Origin: JAIVJN01 sp036732565
Lineage (GTDB): Bacteria > Acidobacteriota > Vicinamibacteria > Vicinamibacterales > UBA2999
NCBI GenBank assembly: GCA_036732565.1
Contig: DAINCF010000129.1
Span: 1 to 15,226, forward strand
Direction: 5' to 3'
DNA length: 15,226 nucleotides
In this document: piece by piece, positions 13,734-15,226 of the stretch
How the letters are laid out: each line of letters begins with the position of its first letter
Position numbering within the stretch: the first letter of the stretch is position 1
Made by a program: the position numbers and the translations under genes
The notes under the pieces: generated by a model
What the model was told of the DNA's origin: nothing
What the model saw: the letters and a program-made list of their open reading frames with translations, nothing else
The model's database searches: none

Positions 13734-15226
13734 TCAGTCGCCGCGCAGGGCGACGGCGGGATCGACGCGGGCTGCGCGCAAGGCAGGGGCGGCCGTGGCT
13801 ACCGCGGCGGTCAGCGCCAGAAGGATTGCCACAGCCGCGAACGTCAGCGGGTCCAGGGGCTGGACGCCGAACAGCATCGAATCGAGCCACCGGCTCAGGA
13901 CGGTTGAGAGCACGAGCCCGACAATCACGCCGGCGGCAATCACACGAAGGGCGCTTCCGACCACGAGGCGAAGCACGTCGCTCGTCGTGGCGCCGAGCGC
14001 TCGCCGCACGCCGAAATCCCGCGTGCGCTGCTGGACGGAGTAGGCGAGGATGCCGAACACGCCCACCATGGCCAGCAGCAGCGCCAGCGCGGCGAACGTC
14101 GTCACCATCAGCGCCCGAAACCGATGGCGCGCGGTCGCGTTCCACGCGAGGTCCTCGAGCGTCATCACGCCCCGGACGCTCACCAACTGCTCCTTGTCGA
14201 CCCGACCGATCGCGGCGCGGACCGAAGGGGCCAGCGCATCGGCGCGCCCAGATGAGGGGCGCACGACCATGAACATGTCATCGAGGGCGTTCTGCGCCAT
14301 CGGGACGTAAATCTGCACGAGCTCCTCGGTTTCGTCGGGGCGCCCTTTCACCTGGCGCGCGACACCCACGATCTCCCTCACGACGGGCTTCGCTTGCCCG
14401 GAGCCGCTGGGTCGGAGCGCGACACGCAGGCCGATCGGCGATCGGCCTTGCAGATAGCCGCGCACGAAGGCTTCGTTCACGATGCAGGCGGCGACGTTGT
14501 CGGCCGTGTCGCGGTCGTCGAAGCCCCGGCCAGCCACGACCGGAAGATCCAACGCACGGAAGTACGTGGGGCTCACGATCTGATAGTCGGCCGTTGGCCG
14601 CTGGCTCTCGCTGGGCGGCGGATCGCCGACGATGTCGAAGAACGATCGACCGGCATAGGAAGGTCCCATTGGCAGCGTGCTCGCCCAGGCGACGTCGCGT
14701 ACTCCAGGCAGGGCCCTGACTTCGTGCTCCACCGCCTCGAAGAACTGCAGCAGCGATGCGGTCGTCGGATACCGCGACCCGAGCGGATCGACCATCATGG
14801 TCAGCGCACCGTCAGCACGGTAGCCGCGATCGACGTTCTGCACCGCCAGCAGCGTGCGCAGCAGGAGCCCCGCACCGAAGAGGAGCAGCACGGCGGCGGC
14901 GACCTCGCCGATGACCAGCAGGCTCCGAACGCGTCCACCGCGCCCCGTGACGGATCGGGTGTCGGACGCCCTCACCTGCGCAGACGAGAATCCGGTGGCC
15001 CGCCATGCCGGAGCCAATCCAAACAGCAGTCCGACGACGAGGGCCGTCACTCCGCAGAACGCCATCACGCGGATGTCGAAGGTGAGCGTGACCGTCGCCG
15101 GGAGCAGTCCCGGGGGGATCATCGTTGGTGCCACGGTCACGATCGCCGCGCCGACGCCCACGCCCAGGACACCGCCGATTGCCGACAGCACCACGCTCTC
15201 GGTGAGGAGCTGGCGGATGATGCGCC
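13734..15226 (-). CDS. ABC transporter permease, MacB/FtsX type, ADOP family (partial)
   Basis: The C-terminal 496 residues of an inner-membrane permease that continues past the right edge. The visible part starts inside the first FtsX domain (RQLLTESVVLSAIGG, then membrane segments). It is followed by the second half of a duplicated permease: a membrane segment around GEVAAAVLLLFGAGLLLRTLL, a MacB-like periplasmic domain (RGYRADGALTM through about EEL), and a final FtsX domain with RTRDFGVRRALGA and the closing RVDPAVALRGD. Duplicated permeases of this kind are abundant in Acidobacteriota and may export peptides, lipids or drugs or transmit mechanical signals. The substrate is unknown. No ATPase gene is visible here. 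The stop codon is 12 bp from the last unit of the GTTCC array. Confidence 0.9.
   Translation of the reverse strand, partial: RIIRQLLTESVVLSAIGGVLGVGVGAAIVTVAPTMIPPGLLPATVTLTFDIRVMAFCGVTALVVGLLFGLAPAWRATGFSSAQVRASDTRSVTGRGGRVRSLLVIGEVAAAVLLLFGAGLLLRTLLAVQNVDRGYRADGALTMMVDPLGSRYPTTASLLQFFEAVEHEVRALPGVRDVAWASTLPMGPSYAGRSFFDIVGDPPPSESQRPTADYQIVSPTYFRALDLPVVAGRGFDDRDTADNVAACIVNEAFVRGYLQGRSPIGLRVALRPSGSGQAKPVVREIVGVARQVKGRPDETEELVQIYVPMAQNALDDMFMVVRPSSGRADALAPSVRAAIGRVDKEQLVSVRGVMTLEDLAWNATARHRFRALMVTTFAALALLLAMVGVFGILAYSVQQRTRDFGVRRALGATTSDVLRLVVGSALRVIAAGVIVGLVLSTVLSRWLDSMLFGVQPLDPLTFAAVAILLALTAAVATAAPALRAARVDPAVALRGD

Overview
The window is a high-GC segment that most resembles an Acidobacteriota chromosome, probably Vicinamibacteria-like. 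That placement is inferred from gene content and not from a marker gene. The clues are a very long receptor with an N-terminal carboxypeptidase-regulatory domain and a TonB-type barrel, a duplicated MacB/FtsX-type ('ADOP') permease, a PD40/TolB-like propeller protein, and a membrane-anchored Ser/Thr kinase.

Layout. (1) Positions 1-1950, minus strand: a molybdate ABC transporter, modA-modB-modC, with modC cut by the window edge. modB and modC overlap by ATGA, and a REP-like palindrome lies between modA and modB. (2) 1951-2034 is a divergent intergenic region. (3) 2035-5843, plus strand: the outer-membrane receptor, followed by a small secreted protein of unknown function. (4) 5915-6763, plus strand: a degenerate response-regulator receiver fused to an RsbW-like ATPase. 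It meets a 121-residue Cys-tailed protein on the minus strand, and the two genes share a CTAG as overlapping stop codons. (5) 7196-9697, minus strand: a polytopic membrane / GAF-like / zinc-ribbon / Ser-Thr kinase. (6) 9840-12572, minus strand: a secreted alpha/beta hydrolase after a PD40 propeller protein. The propeller ORF seems to carry a single-base frameshift near its 3' end; undoing it restores a GTGA stop/start overlap with the hydrolase. (7) 12633-12719: a REP doublet that supplies the stop codon of the next gene. (8) 12712-13546, minus strand: a two-gene module of an 86-residue basic protein and a small nucleotidyltransferase, resembling a toxin-antitoxin pair. (9) 13584-13721: an unusual array of GTTCC motifs at 13-bp spacing that inverts at a central hairpin, directly upstream of the module's promoter. 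(10) 13734-15226, minus strand: the C-terminal part of an ADOP-family permease.

Two themes stand out. First, three minus-strand genes without Shine-Dalgarno sequences (the kinase, the PD40 protein and the 86-residue protein) each have a -10-like hexamer (TATAAT, TACACT, TATAAT) exactly 6 nt before the start codon, which suggests leaderless transcription. Other genes in the window have clear Shine-Dalgarno sequences, so both modes appear to coexist. Second, the inverted 13-bp GTTCC array ends 3 bp from the possible -35 of the nucleotidyltransferase operon. It is the strongest candidate here for something undescribed, either an operator array or a mobile or structured repeat.
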